Positions 35,662-47,120 of a stretch of 64,000 nucleotides of DNA are shown here, piece after piece (positions within the stretch are counted from its first letter, which is position 1; each line of letters begins with the position of its first letter). The stretch spans positions 3,095,501 through 3,159,500 of the forward strand of contig JARHVA010000223.1 of assembly GCA_037957365.1 (NCBI GenBank), in the 5' to 3' direction. Source of the DNA: Torreya grandis. Taxonomy: Eukaryota > Streptophyta > Pinopsida > Cupressales > Taxaceae. A program made the position numbers and the translations under genes. The notes under the pieces were generated by a model. That model was not told the origin of the DNA. It searched no databases and saw only the letters and a list, made by a program, of their open reading frames with translations.

Positions 35662-35674
35662 ATCTCCTACTTGG
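35662..35674 (-). promoter_or_regulatory. Polypurine tract of element H
   Basis: Minus strand CCAAGTAGGAGAT abuts the TGTTGAG start of the 3' LTR, as in many copia elements. Confidence 0.8.
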
Positions 35675-37258
35675 AGATAAATAGCTACACAAGTACCTGT
35701 ATAGCAATATCTTCTAGCTTCTCCGTCTTCAAACTCAATCTTGAAGACCAACAAAATTTGAATGAATATTCAACTTCTCCTTTGTTATCGGCTTGGTTAA
35801 CATATCAGCAGGGTTCTTATCTATATGGATCTTTTCCAGCTTCAACCCACCATCCTCCAATACCTGTCTAATGAAGTGGTACCTAAGCTATATATGTTTG
35901 GTTCTTGAATGAAAGGCTGAATTCTTAGCCAAATGAATTGCACTTTGACTAGCACTATATAATATGCAACTCTCTTACTCCTTTCCTAGCTCTTCCATGA
36001 ACCGTGTCATCCATATCATATCTTTACTAGCCTCTGTGACTACAATGTATTCTACCTCTATAGTAGACAAGGCAACAACCTTCTATAACTTTGAAATCCA
36101 GCTAACCGCCATTCCACCAATAGTGAAAACATATCCTGTGGTGCTTCTCCTGCCATCTAAGTCACCTACCATATCTGCATCTATATATCCATGTAGAGAA
36201 GTGTTTGACCCTCCATAGAACAAATGCCTACTACTGGTCCCTCTCAGATATCTGAGAATCCACTGAACTACTTTCCAGTGTTCCTTCCCTAGATTGGCCA
36301 TATACTTACTGACAACTCCCACTACTTGGGCAATATCTGGTCTAGTACATACCATTACATACATTAAGCTCCTAACTGTGGAAGCATATGGAACTCTACT
36401 CATGTACTCTACCTCATCATGTGAATTAGGACACTGTTCTTTACTCAACTTGAAGTGTCCAGCCATAGGTGTGCTTACCAGTTTTGCATTTTGCATATTG
36501 AACCATTTCAACACCTTGTTCACATAATCCTCTTGAGACAAAATCAACCTGTGATTTTTCTTGTCTCTCTTAATACTCATGCCAAGAATTTTCTTTGTTA
36601 CTCCCAAATCCTTTATGGCAAATGCGTGAGCTAATTTCACCTTAAGCTTAGAGATATCCTGCATGTGTGATCTTGCAACCAACATATCATCTACATACAA
36701 CAACAAGATAATATATCTACCATTATCCAATCTCTTCAAATACACACAATGGTCAGATTGACATCTACTGAAACCATGCTTATTCATAAACCTATCAAAT
36801 TTCAAATACCACTGTCTAGGAGCTTGCTTGAGACCATACAAGCTTTTCTTCAATTTGCACACAAGTTTCTCCTTACCTTTGACCTCAAATCCTTCCAGCT
36901 GATCCATATATATTTCTTCATCCAAATCTCCATGAAGAAACACTGTCTTAACATCAAGCTACTCAAGATGTAAATCCTCAATAGCAACTAAAGACAATAC
37001 AGTCCGTATAGAAGTCATTTTAACTACAGGAGAAAAAATTTCACCAAAATCAATACCTAGTTTCTATGCAAATCCTTTCACTACCAACCTAGCCTTATAT
37101 CTCATCTGTCCATTCTCTCCTTCCTTCAATCTATAGGTCCATCTATTTTTCAGTGTTCTCTTTCCCACTGGCAACTCAACCAAATCCCATGTTTGGTTCT
37201 CTTTCAAGGAATCAATTTCCTCAATCATGCCTAGCTCCCACTGATTCTTGGATTCCAC
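35675..37258 (-). pseudogene. Reverse transcriptase and RNase H of element H
   Basis: The minus-strand reading begins at 37258 with MESKNQWELGMIEEIDSLKE, then TWDLVELP, the standard copia RT opening (W..A..EE..SL..N.TW.LV.LP). The 286-codon open frame 36943-36083 holds FLHGDLDEEIYMDQLEGFEV, KKSLYGLKQAPRQWYLKFDR, the catalytic YVDDML at 36697-36680, LGMSIKRDK, and then RNase H with YIDADMVGDLDGRRSTTGYV. Asp, Asp and the fold-defining Ser/Thr-rich block are present. A TAG at 36960 interrupts the LDVKTMFLHG block and a stop ends the frame in RNase H; its C-terminal half (IEAEYVA-like part) continues brokenly to about 35690. It copies element RNA and removes the RNA strand. Plus-strand frames over it are shadows. 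Confidence 0.9.
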
Positions 37259-38958
37259 CTATATTACTTCATCAAAACTCTCTGGTTCTCCACCATCAGT
37301 GAGTAATAAATAGTATAACAAAGGGGAATATTTAATTGGAGGTTTAATTACCCTTTTTGACCTCCTGATGGGCATTTGAGACTCATTCACAACACGCTGT
37401 CCACCCAAATTCTCTGACAGTGACTGACCTCGGTCACCTCCAGGCCTGTAACTAATTGACATCAGTTCCACATGACCAACGTCAGTTCCTTCCTGACTGA
37501 CATCGATCACTATCTGACTGACATTGGTTCTTGTATTGTCGACATTGGTTCCTTCTTGATCGATGTCAGTCTCTATGTTTTCCTATCTGTGATTATTCTT
37601 TCCCACGAGCTCTTTTTGGATCGTCACCTCGTCCAATTCAACATTGCTCTACTCAGATTGATTCAGCTTCTTGAGCTAATCACTTTACTTCACCTTCTCA
37701 TTAAAAACAACATCACGACTCCTAATTATTTTGTTAGTTCCTAGATTCCAAAACTAGAATCTAAAATCATCAAAGCCATAACCAATAAATGTGCACCTCA
37801 TAGACTTAGCGTCTAACTTCTTTCTATTTTCCTTATCAATGTGCACAAAAGCTTCAAAACCAAAAAATCTAAGAAATGAAAGATCTACCTTTTACTTGTC
37901 CAAGCCTCTTCTGGAATTCCACCATCTAGAGTTGTAGAGGGTCCTCTGTTAATCAGGTAAACTGCAATATCTATAGCTTCTGCCCAAAACTGTAAGGGCA
38001 AATTAGCATGCAACCGCATACACCATGCACACTCCAATATTGTTATGTTCATCCTTTTAGCAACTCCATTTTGCTAAGGTGTCCTTGGAATCATCCTTTG
38101 CCTATGTATTCCATTCATATAACAATACCAATTGAACTTATAGCTACAAAACTCACCACCATTGTCAGATCTAAGGCACTTCAATCTCCTGCCTGTTTCA
38201 TTCTCAACTAAAGCTTTCCACATCTTAAAAGTGTCAAAAACATTAGATTTCTTCTTTATGAAATAAACCCATACCTTTATTATAGCATCATCAATGAATA
38301 AAACATAATACTGTGATCCTTCAATAGAAGCAATCTGAGCTAGTCCCCACACGTCTGTGTGAACAAGCTCCAACTTGTGCTTCTTCTTTGTTGACCCAGT
38401 CTTGAGAAAACTCACTCTCTTCAATTTCCCAAAAATATAGTGCACACAAAAATCCAGATCTATGTTTTTCAAATCTAAAAGCTTACCTTTTGACTTAAGA
38501 ATAGACATTCCCTTCTCACTCATGTGGCCAAGCCTCTGGTGCCACAACTTTGCATCTACATCTGAAGTAGATAATACAAAAGGAGAATTATCAGTAATAC
38601 AATTACATAAATAGAGAGTACCTACTCTCTTACCTCTGGCCAATACAAGTGCACCCTTGGAAACCTTCCAAGATTTAGCTGTGAGAGTTACTATGCAACC
38701 CTCATCCCCCAACTTTCCTACAAAAATCAGATTCCTCTTCAGGATGGGAACATGCATGACATCTCTCAACACCCATGTGTTGCCATTCTGCATTTTTAGC
38801 TGCACTTTTCCTTTGCCAACATTTTTACAAGGCTCATCATCCCCTAAATAAACTATTCCAAAATATCCATGGACATAGTCACTGAAATATTCTCTATTTA
38901 GGGTTGCATGGAAAGAGGCATCAGAATCTAAAACCCAAGATTCTATATTATTATGCAA
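37259..38958 (-). pseudogene. Protease and integrase region of element H
   Basis: The frame 38958-38074 (294 codons) begins MHNNIESWVLDSDASFHAT, the copia protease site, normally DSGA, here DSDA. It continues MHVPILKRNLIFVGKL, then the pre-integrase block LWHQRLGHMSEKGM, where His and His of the zinc domain are clear. The integrase core follows with ELVHTDVWGLAQI (first Asp), YYVLFIDDA and LRSDNGGEFCSYKF (second Asp), then RMIPRTP and, after a stop at 38073, QNGVAKRMN-like text with the Glu region altered. The rest to about 37511 is frame-broken. At 37590-37410 the polyprotein linker carries a 7-residue repeat (TDVSQEG-like) before RSKRVIKPPIKYSPLLYYL, which leads into the RT. Confidence 0.85.
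37420..37580 (-). repeat. 21-nt coding repeat in element H
   Basis: On the plus strand the word gac(a/g)t(c/t)(a/g)gttcc recurs about every 21 bases (37458, 37478, 37499, 37520, 37541, 37562), that is every 7 codons on the minus strand (TDIDQEG, TNVDNTR, TNVSQIV, IDVSQEG, TDVGHVE). The same motif in the same orientation lies in both LTRs of the element, there partly with 21-base spacing. Confidence 0.75.
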
Positions 38959-39025
38959 AGAGAATATAAGAGCATCTTGTGCAACAATACCTACAAGTTT
39001 TACTTCTTCTTTACCTTCATGCTAA

Positions 39026-39810
39026 TTGTCTTCTTTAGGTTTTGACCAGCAATCTTTGCTTATATGCCCTATCTTTCCACAATTCCATCAGGCTATCTTC
39101 CTGCCATTTTTGGATTTGGATCTACCTCTCATCTTTGACTTAGACCTTGATCTCCAATGCTTTCCCTTCTCTTTTTGCCCTCCCCTGCTTTCAAAACTTA
39201 AAGCATTCCCTGATGTTTCCTCTGTGCTTTTCTTGTGAATTTCTTCATTTAAGATTACACTAACAACATCATCTACTTTTAAAAAATTTGAAGCAGATGT
39301 AGTATTACTAACTGCCATTACCAAGCTATGCCAGCTTTCAGGTAAAGAGCATAAGATTAATAGAGCTTTAATTTCATCATCAAAAACTATTTTGAATGAA
39401 TTTAATTGATTTACAATTCCATGAAAATCATTTAGATGATTAGAAACAGATCCACCTTCTTGCATTTGCAAATTAAATAATTGCTTCATAAGTTATACCT
39501 TATTTAAAGCTGAGGGTTTTTCATATAAATTTGCTAAAGTAGTCATTAACTCTACCATTGACTTTGCCTGTGATAAATTAGATATCACAATAGATGCCAG
39601 ACTCAATATTATAGATCCAAGAGCCTTTCTATCAAGAACTTCCCATTCTTCATCTTCCATGTCTGTGGGCTTCTTTGAAACCCCACCTAATGGTAAGTAT
39701 AGATCTTTCTGATACATATAATCTTCTATCTGTGTTCTCCATAATTGGTAATTCTTGCCATCAAACTTCTCCATTCTCAATTTACTTTCTTCTGCCATTG
39801 CTTCTCCCAC
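39026..39810 (-). pseudogene. Gag of element H
   Basis: Two nearly joined minus-strand frames, 39810-39493 and 39489-39088, separated by a single stop. The first reads MGEAMAEESKLRMEKFDGKN then YQLWRTQIEDYMYQKDL, the KFDG.NY..W......L opening of copia Gag. The second has MKQLFNLQMQEGGSVSNHL, FDDEIKALLILCSLPESW and the Arg/Ser/Lys tail HWRSRSKSKMRGRSKSK. After another stop comes WNCGKIGHISKDCWSKPK, the CCHC knuckle with its first Cys lost to a stop or Trp. This is the best preserved gag in the window. The start at 39810 fits the position about 90 bases inside the priming site. Confidence 0.9.
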
Positions 39811-39884
39811 TCAAATAGAAACCCCTGTGAGTGACCTGTAATCAACAAATGCTAACTAGATCTAAAACACCTGTTAGTCAACCT

Positions 39885-39898
39885 GAGCTCTGATACCA
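39885..39898 (-). promoter_or_regulatory. Primer binding site of element H (initiator Met tRNA)
   Basis: Minus strand TGGTATCAGAGCTC two bases inside the 5' LTR, the usual copia site. Confidence 0.93.
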
Positions 39899-39900
39899 CT

Positions 39901-40547
39901 TGTTGGGGATCAACCAACAAACTTGATTACTATTATGTAAGCAACTAAACATGGAATTAAACCATAATGATAAGTAACTAGAATCAAAAACAACAAAGAA
40001 TAAGAGATACAAGAAACCACCCTGAAAACTTGTATTAAACTTTTCCAGAAGGAAATACAATGAAGAAAATCACACTTTCTTCTCACACCTCTCAGATGTA
40101 CAGATCTCTTTCCCTCAAGAGTTCTCTCTCTTAATTCTAACAACTTGGATTGATACACATATACAAAATGTATTCTACTTATACAATAAGCTATGAAGAT
40201 CTATCCCTATTATATAGAATTAGGGATCATGAGCTATGCATTCTCAACCATTAGATACACCTCTTAATTAAGGGTTCAAAATAGTCCTGCCAAAAATAGA
40301 AATGTGAACTTACAACTAACAATGAAACCAATCATGCAAACAATCTATTCCATCCATGAAAATAGACTTTCTAGATGCATAGGTGACCGACGTCGGTCCC
40401 TATTTGCCTGCACATGACCGACATCAGCCGATCCATAACCGACATTGGCAGCTACTAGTCGACTCCTTGCCATCGTCGGTGACTGTGTAAATCCAACAAC
40501 TTTAGCATCTGCTCATCTGGTAAAGCTTTTAGCTCCACAACTCAACA
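39901..40547 (-). repeat. 5' LTR of element H
   Basis: Partner of 35015-35661, same length. It keeps a richer set of CpG-containing motifs than its partner (gaccgacgtcggtcc at 40385, gaccgacatcagccgatcc near 40417, ccgacattggc near 40439). Open frames 39878-40158 are non-coding LTR sequence. Confidence 0.95.
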
Positions 40548-40552
40548 CAAAA
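40548..40552. repeat. Target site duplication of element H, right copy
   Basis: caaaa, identical to 35010-35014. Confidence 0.9.
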
Positions 40553-41215
40553 TGGATCAACAAGCTAGATGTGAATGCATACACCATTCACACCTTCAAA
40601 TAGGGAATTTATATCAAGATGATCATGCTTAATTAATTGTTTAACGAGAATGAATGCATGCACATCAACCTTCTATGGATCCATTTATTTCACATAATCT
40701 TTGAGGGTGAGTAAGTCCTTAGCTAGGAGGGATGATCAATTTCAATATGATCAAGGTAGTGGGAGATGCCCAAGGAAGATGTGACTTCTACATGATGATC
40801 TACTTAGTAGAAAAAGTCTATACAATGCTCAAATTTAAACCTTATACCTTTCCATCATGGGTTCTGAGAGTTGTGGTGGTCTATGTAATTTTATACAAAA
40901 TATATGGCCACCATTATAGGAATCACATCAGATAAACCTATGATTCTTTCTACCTAGTGGTCTACATGGTCATCAATGAGGAACACATGCCTCATCTATT
41001 GGAAGAGATCAGGGACTCTCTTAATCCTATTGGGGATTATTGGTACTATAGGGAGGATTAATCATTCAACTGGAGGGAACTCTCAAAGCTCCCCTTTGCC
41101 TCCCCTATTAGGTCTTGAACCACCTAGCTGAGCAAGATATCACATATTAACTATGGATGGTATCTTTAGGAACTATATTAGCCACCAATAAAAGGCCTAA
41201 TCCCCATTTTTGATC
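40553..41215 (+). pseudogene. Reading frame G, middle part, unrecognised
   Basis: Continues the frame broken by element H: WINKLDVNAYTIHTFK, IYIKMIMLN, LFNENECMHINLLWIHLFHI, then after frame changes QGRCDFYMMIYLVEKVYTML (40732-40935 frame) and VVYMVINEEHMPHLLEEIRD with SLNPIGDYWYYRED and FNWRELSKLPF. The protein looks globular, with many aromatic and hydrophobic residues. I cannot assign a family. A (TA)n run follows at 41231. Confidence 0.45.
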
Positions 41216-41227
41216 ACTATCAAGCAC

Positions 41228-41230
<3 letters not shown>

Positions 41231-41262
<32 letters not shown>
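41231..41262. repeat. (AT)n microsatellite
   Basis: Sixteen uninterrupted AT units inside the reading-frame-G region. Confidence 0.9.
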
Positions 41263-41264
<2 letters not shown>

Positions 41265-42719
41265 TTCTCCCATCTACAAATAATGGTGATAGGAAGATAC
41301 TCCTTTTCCTTAGGCAAGGCCAAACATTAGGACTACTATCTACATGACATCATCTAGACTCATAGTAAAGTATCAGGCCTACTAACCTTTAACTATGGCC
41401 ACTAGACTAATATGGAAGATGAGTTCTATCTAGACCAAAATGATGATCAAGAGGTGTTTACCAAAATTGAGGCAAGGAAGAAGAAGGAAAGTAGGCTCAA
41501 CCTAATCCATCTTCCCATGCTAACCTTGCCTCTTCTACATCATCTCAACTTGATGAGGATATTCAGGTGAATCCCCATATATTTCAAGGATAATTACATA
41601 AGGAGTCCTGATAGATTATCCTACTCAAATTCCTACCCATCAACCCTTGAATCTACCTCCAACACCTCCTATGGTTCAAAAAACTCAACCTTAGGTAGTT
41701 TAATCACCGATGACTTAGCTTCAAGTGGCTCAAATCCAAGTAGATCAACTTCAAGCTAGTCAAACACTCAAGTTTAAAATTAGTAATATACCAAAGACAA
41801 GTTTTAGGAGGGATCAAAAGTTAACACATATGCAGATCTCTTTCCCTACTCCCCACTCTTTAGTAGCCTCTCACACCATCTAGCTTCCCAACTTCCCAAA
41901 AGTCCACTCAAGTGGTACCTCCCATTTTCCCCATTTCACTCCTCCATAATTTACCCAATTTACTCTAGCCTTAGCCATGCATAACATCCTAACCTCATCA
42001 TTTCCATCTACATCATCCATCCCATAAGCATAGATCTCCATAATACCCTTGATGGTCATTTCATAGGTCTAAATACCTATAGGTGCCCCATACCTATCAA
42101 GTGTGACTATAACTCCAATAATAATTACATAAATATGCATAACTTAGGTATCCTAGGCCATTCCAACACCCCTTCTAACTACCCAATAGGTTCCTCAATT
42201 AGTCCTTGTCACCTCTACCATCCCTACTCCCTATACTATAATAATTGAAGCCTATCCAAGCAAGAGGCTCTAAAATAAGTGAAAGGTAATTCATCCTTAA
42301 ATTTTTATTTAGGTCCAAATTTATCCCACTACTCCTACATCACCTCTTGTGTCTCCCCACAATATTATCAGGCCTCCCTTTTATATCATCCCATGTACCT
42401 TAGGGATTTGGATTTAACTAAAAAATTTCATCCTTTCTAGTGAATGCCCCCCTCCCTAGATTTATTTACCCATAGCTCAATTTGACCTAAAGCTAATAAA
42501 AAGCATAGATTTTCCCTTGGGCCTCCCCATTCATCTTGCCTACTTTTACCCCCATGCCTCCTCCTCCTTTATTGATCTCCTCTTTCATCCCTCTTACTTC
42601 ATCTATTCCCCCTCCACCTCATCCTCTACCTATTGCAACCATATCTATCACCCCACTAATACCTCCTTCCACCTTAGGAGTAGCTATGGTGTTACTAGCA
42701 CCTGAGATGACTCTATAGG
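41263..42719 (+). pseudogene. Reading frame G, proline-rich middle, unrecognised
   Basis: The plus strand becomes C-rich (cctcct, ccatac, caccc words) and short frames encode Pro/Ser/Thr-rich peptide, for example at 42517-42718. This looks like a low-complexity linker joining the globular N-terminal part to the helical part that follows. No sustained open frame exists and no domain is recognised. Confidence 0.35.
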
Positions 42720-43735
42720 GTGATCCTAATGTGCAAAGGCACTTTGAACACACCATGAGAAACATGAGGAGAATCCTCACCTAAAAAATCATCTAAGAAA
42801 GGAAGCATGTGGTCTGGCAAACTCAAAAATACCTATTCTCCCTCACCAAAGTGAGAACATCCATGAGAGAAGAGGCAGTGGTTAAGGACCTATTATTTGT
42901 GCTTTGAGATACACATGATATGTCTTAGAAGCTAATGGATGACATGTAGGATTAGGTTTGAACTCTATAAGTGCAAGTAAAGAGTTCTTTCCCTATAGAG
43001 ATTATCAAAAAAGTTGAGGACACCCTCCAACTTTTCTTAGCTCTAAGAGAGGTAGTCACAACTCTAGTGGATAAAAAGGTGCATATTTAAAGGGCCCAAG
43101 TGTATCTAAAGAGGATTTCTTTAATAGAGAGAAAGTGTAAGAAGATTTTGGTGATCTTGAATAAAGGAATATTCTCAAAATTAAATATCATGCCTATTTT
43201 AGACCTAATATTTTACCAAACATATGTCAGGAGCATGAGGGATACTATTGAAGAATGGCTAAACATGGCATATATGGTAATGGAGCCCCTATTAGAAGGA
43301 AAGAAGAATATATTAGCCTACTTTAAAGAGGTCAATATCACTATGTTATTCTACCTAGATGACACTTTTTTTAGATAGGAGTGAGTTTGGAGTTCACCTG
43401 GCTCACTTTGATAAGGTCATGTGAAATAAAATGGTAAAGGCCAACAAGTCTACAACCCATGTAGTGCTTGAACTCTCTACCCAATCCACTATGAGCATTA
43501 TTTAGGTTTTAGAGGTTAAGGAGTCCATGAGAGCCCCACTCCAAGTTTATCATAGACTAGTGGCCCAATTAGAGGTGATATTTTATGAGTCATCAATGTA
43601 TTTGATCAAATTAGTTTAGGATTTTGACCTATTAGTAGTTGTGCTGGCCACCAAGGAGGTAGAATCCATACATTTGGGAGGTGGTTTATTGTCAGATCCT
43701 TCACGTATTAGTTAGGTGGGCCCTTGGATATCTTG
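42720..43735 (+). pseudogene. Reading frame G, helical C-terminal part, unrecognised
   Basis: Plus-strand text with strong helix or coiled-coil character: HFEHTMRNMRRIL, TQKYLFSLTKVRTSMREEAV, FPIEIIKKVEDTLQLFLALR, then the open frame 43100-43378 (YLKRISLIERKCKKILVILN, SMRDTIEEWLNMAYMVMEPL) and, after a frameshift, HLAHFDKVM, STTHVVLELSTQSTMSII and MRAPLQVYHRLVAQLEVIFY. Repeated charged and hydrophobic residues and absence of Cys/His motifs argue against a zinc or catalytic domain. Stops are mostly TAG or TAA. It could be an extra protein of an LTR element. Confidence 0.45.
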
Positions 43736-44746
43736 TGAAGGAAGTAAAGGATATTATTTTTTTAAAATATAATTATAAAAAACTTTGGGAGGCATCATGG
43801 CCCAGCATTAGAATCTCACGCTACTTAGAGGTGACCCCCATCCTTATCTATAAATTGTAAACTATATGCTATTGTGAAAGGTCAATAATTTTGGCTCTAA
43901 AATGCTATAAAAATTAAGTCAAGATTTCACCAAATTTTCAATCATCATTTTGACTATGATTGTCTATCATGATAGGCACTCTTTGTAAAGGAACTTATTT
44001 TTTAAGAATAAAATTCCTTGTTTTCTAATAAACTAATTATTTAGTTACTAATGTGTCGCCCATTTTTAGTTTTGAATGAATGCTAATGTTAGAGAATTAA
44101 AAAAGTGTTTTTTTTATAAAATCACTATGGTTATAATGTGTTGTGTTGTTCTAACCCATTTATAAACCCTTCTCATTTTCTTTTATAACTTCAGTAATCT
44201 ATGTATGTATTTATAGGTTATGTTTGAAGGACCTATGTGTTATTTATTATAGGTTCTTTGGGTATTGATATTTACTGAGGGTTTATGAATTAAGAATTTC
44301 CTACTATTTCCTTAGAATTATTTCTCTATGAAAAATCAAGTTATAAGCCTTGGTGAAACTTGGCACATAATGGCGTAACTATGGCAGAATACTTGGTTAG
44401 GTTCTTTAAGCATTAACACCTTTTAGGCTTGGAAATAATCTTTCCTACCCTACCTTTCCCTCATTTTTATATTTATTTTAAGGCCTAAATAATCCCCCTA
44501 TTTTAGAAATATGTAAGACACGACTTAGTATATAATGACAAGTATATGTTTCTTCAATTAGTAGTTAAGCCAAAGTACAACTGCACACATATTGAATCTT
44601 CAGTGGTAAAAATCACTAATATTTAAGTAAAAAAGGTTAAAATTCTCATTCCTTGGCCTGATTTCCTCACTAGAGCAGTCAATATCATGAGTGCCTCCAG
44701 GGTCAAAAAGGATTTCAAGACCAATAACATAATTCAGGGTTAAACA
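43736..44746 (+). repeat. Probable 5' LTR or leader of element E, start unresolved
   Basis: The end is supported: gggttaaaCA at 44746 directly before the TTTGGTGAACC priming site, and an aaggatttcaagacc block near 44709 also found at the end of D's 3' LTR (33074). The upstream part does not align well with the C or D LTRs. A TGTAAACTATAT at 43856 is one possible start. No gene was seen here. Confidence 0.35.
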
Positions 44747-44748
44747 TT

Positions 44749-44762
44749 TGGTGAACCCAGTT
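44749..44762 (+). promoter_or_regulatory. Primer binding site of element E (TGGTGAA type)
   Basis: TGGTGAACCCAGTT, two bases after the LTR end CA. It is the best preserved copy of this site among D, C, E and F. Confidence 0.6.
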
Positions 44763-44869
44763 CATATGAATGCAAACATTTCTAATTCCCAGGGTTTTTA
44801 GCTAGCTAGGGTTTTAGATTAATTTACTTTTTCATTTCTTAGTTATATTATTCTACATGTAACCTAGGC

Positions 44870-46700
44870 ATAACCCTAGCTTGGGAGGTGTGTCTATTGA
44901 ACACATTGATATTCCTCTCCCACCACCTAAGATGTCTCAAAACATTGAGGGAAATTATCCTATGGATCATGATGATACCAATTTTGAGAATTTAAAAACA
45001 TACTGATAATGTCTAGATAGAAGAAATATGATAATGATAACCATGAATCTAATGAAACCAATGAACATGAGAAAATAAACCATGAACAAGTGCAAAAAAT
45101 ACATTGTTTCACGAGTGTATTCATCAAAACCCTGAAGATCATGATGAGATAATAAAAACTATATTGGAAACACAAAATTTGAAAGGTATAATTCAAATAT
45201 CCCTCCCATTAAACACATTACCACTTAATACTTGTAATGGGGGCATGGGTTATGTGTTTCAACCTTCTTTTCCTAAAAACCAAAACACTATTGCTACATA
45301 TACCATGAAATTACCAATTGTTTCAACTCAAATACCAATTTAAATGCCTATTAGTACTCAAACCATGTTTACATCCCCTTTGGTGAATATTAAACTTGAT
45401 AATATAAATCCTAATGGGTCCACAGTTCAAACGCTCATTTAAGTTATAAAGACCTTGGAGGATAAGGTCATAAACATTGAATAAAATGCTTTAAAGTCTC
45501 CTCATGCTATTAATTCCCAAGATGTGTTACATAACCCTCTGTCACTTGAGATATATTTACACCTTTTTCCAATTATGTTTATTACACCTAAGTTCACATT
45601 TTATGATGGCAAGGGTGATCCTAAATAACATCTTTGAACTTTTTATATGGCATGCCTTGATTATGCTTCTAATGATAAAATTATGACCAAATTATTTTAA
45701 AAAATACTCAAGGACCATGATTTGAGGTGGTTCTATGATTTACATATCCAATCCATGAAAGCATTCAAACCTCTTGTAGATTATTTTTTAACACACTTTT
45801 CCATTAATATTTCTAAAAAGTTTCCTATGCCCAAATTGCCAAAATAAAACAAAGAAAAAATGAACCTATCAAAAATATATCTTGAGGTACAAGACAATGC
45901 TAACTAAAATGACCATTCCTATGGAAGATAAGGAGTTAAAAGATATATTTAAGAAAAGATTACTTCCTCTTTTACATGATTCTATTGTTTTTAAAATGTT
46001 TAAATCTTTTGATGACCAATGCCATGTTGTATGGGACCATGAAATGAAGTTTATTTCATTGAATAAGCTCAAGTATGTAGTAGATACACCAACTACATCT
46101 ACATCTAGTACCAAATTTACAATCAAACTAAGTTATAAGGTAAAATCCCCTGAGCTTGATAAAGAAAAAAACCACCATGGTTAATGTAGTTTCACAATAG
46201 CCTAATCAACTTGTCCTATCTAATGCACCAAAGAGATAATTTAAATGATTACCCAAGTTTCACTCCTCACTACCCCCAAAATTAGTAGAGTGTCATCTTA
46301 TATCTCTCCCTCATCCTATATAGGTTTATATAAATAGACCTCTACCCAAAGGATATAATGCAAATGATTATTATGATTATCACCAGGGACTATGACATTC
46401 CATGAACAAATTTTATCTTAAATCATAAGATCTAGGACCTTTTTGATGACCAAAAGATTACATTATATGATCCTCCAAAGGAATTGGGTTCACAATCAGA
46501 TGATCACCACAAATAAAAAATATTTAACAATTATTTACAAGATCATTCTAAGAAGGAACCAAAAGTGCAAATGGCATATGATGCACACCCTCCTCTATCA
46601 CATTATGGGTACCCATCATATGGAATTATTGGTACTTATACATGAAATATAACTCCTATGGTTTAGAGACCTTATATTAATTTTGATGATACCAAGATCA
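44870..46700 (+). pseudogene. Gag of element E, broken
   Basis: Begins near 44880 (LGRCVY... in one frame, GGVSIEHIDIPLPPPKM in another) matching C's Gag start. The gag core begins near 45589 with TPKFTFYDGKGDPK and continues MACLDYASNDKIMTKLF, DHDLRWFYDL and LTHFSINISKKFPMPKLPK. The open frame 45882-46184 gives RYKTMLTKMTIPMEDKELKD, IFKKRLLPLLHDSIVFKMF and a basic tail. The zinc-knuckle area near 46365 reads NDYYDYHQGL, a stop, then HSMNKFY, so its cysteines are lost. The order and wording equal those of C. Several stops replace apparent Gln codons. Confidence 0.75.
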
Positions 46701-47120
46701 ATCATAACTTTGATATTCATTCAAACATAACTTAACAAACATGCTATACATAATGTTAAGATTGATAATGATGCAATCGAGAATGTTTTCATCACTACAT
46801 TAATTAAACACTTGGGTTATATTCATCATGATTTTCATTCTTCTAATAGATCAGTTAGATCATTCAATGAGACCTCCCAAAAGGTTCTTGGAAATATTGA
46901 CCTACCTTTACAAGTCAGACCTACACATGTGGTCACTACCTTTTTAGTTATACCTTCCTCAGCCATCTTTGATATATTATTGGGAAGACCTTGGATCCAT
47001 ACATTTTGAGAAGTACCTTCTATGGTGCATGGGTGTGTTAAATAAGTTCATGCCAATTAGGTAATTTTAGTATTTATAATACCATATGGGCATGCTCTTG
47101 AACTAGGAAAAACTAATACC
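46701..47120 (+). pseudogene. Retropepsin-like protease of element E, broken
   Basis: Near 46763 the translation reads KIDNDAIENVFITTLIKHLG, corresponding to C's VMIDNGEIKNV, with the catalytic-loop Gly changed to Asp. The open frame 46812-47009 holds FNETSQKVLGNIDLPLQV, then FLVIPSSAIFDILLGRPWIH and ends at a TGA. The following VPSMVHGCVK, VHAN text matches C. After IPFTRCPI near 47200 coding similarity ends and no RT follows. Confidence 0.7.

Larger units (their letters stand above)
35015..40547 (-). mobile_element. Element H: full-length Tork-like Ty1/copia retrotransposon, inserted in frame G
   Basis: A 5533-bp minus-strand element with 647-bp LTRs at both ends (35015-35661, 39901-40547), an exact 5-bp duplication CAAAA, a purine tract, an initiator-Met priming site, and gag, protease, integrase, RT and RNase H in copia order. 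By eye the LTRs differ at about 45 of 647 positions (about 7 percent, mostly transitions), so it is younger than element C, whose LTRs differ about twice as much. Stops and frameshifts make it inactive. Tork affinity is inferred from the Arg/Ser/Lys-rich Gag tail and the LWHQRLGH and RNase H wording. Confidence 0.95.

Noticed and set aside
35964..36973. Plus-strand open frames over the RT of element H
   Set aside because: Antisense shadows of a well supported copia RT and RNase H.
39878..40158. Minus-strand hydrophobic frames resembling membrane peptides
   Set aside because: They lie within the LTR of element H and an equal frame occurs in the other LTR (34923-35126).
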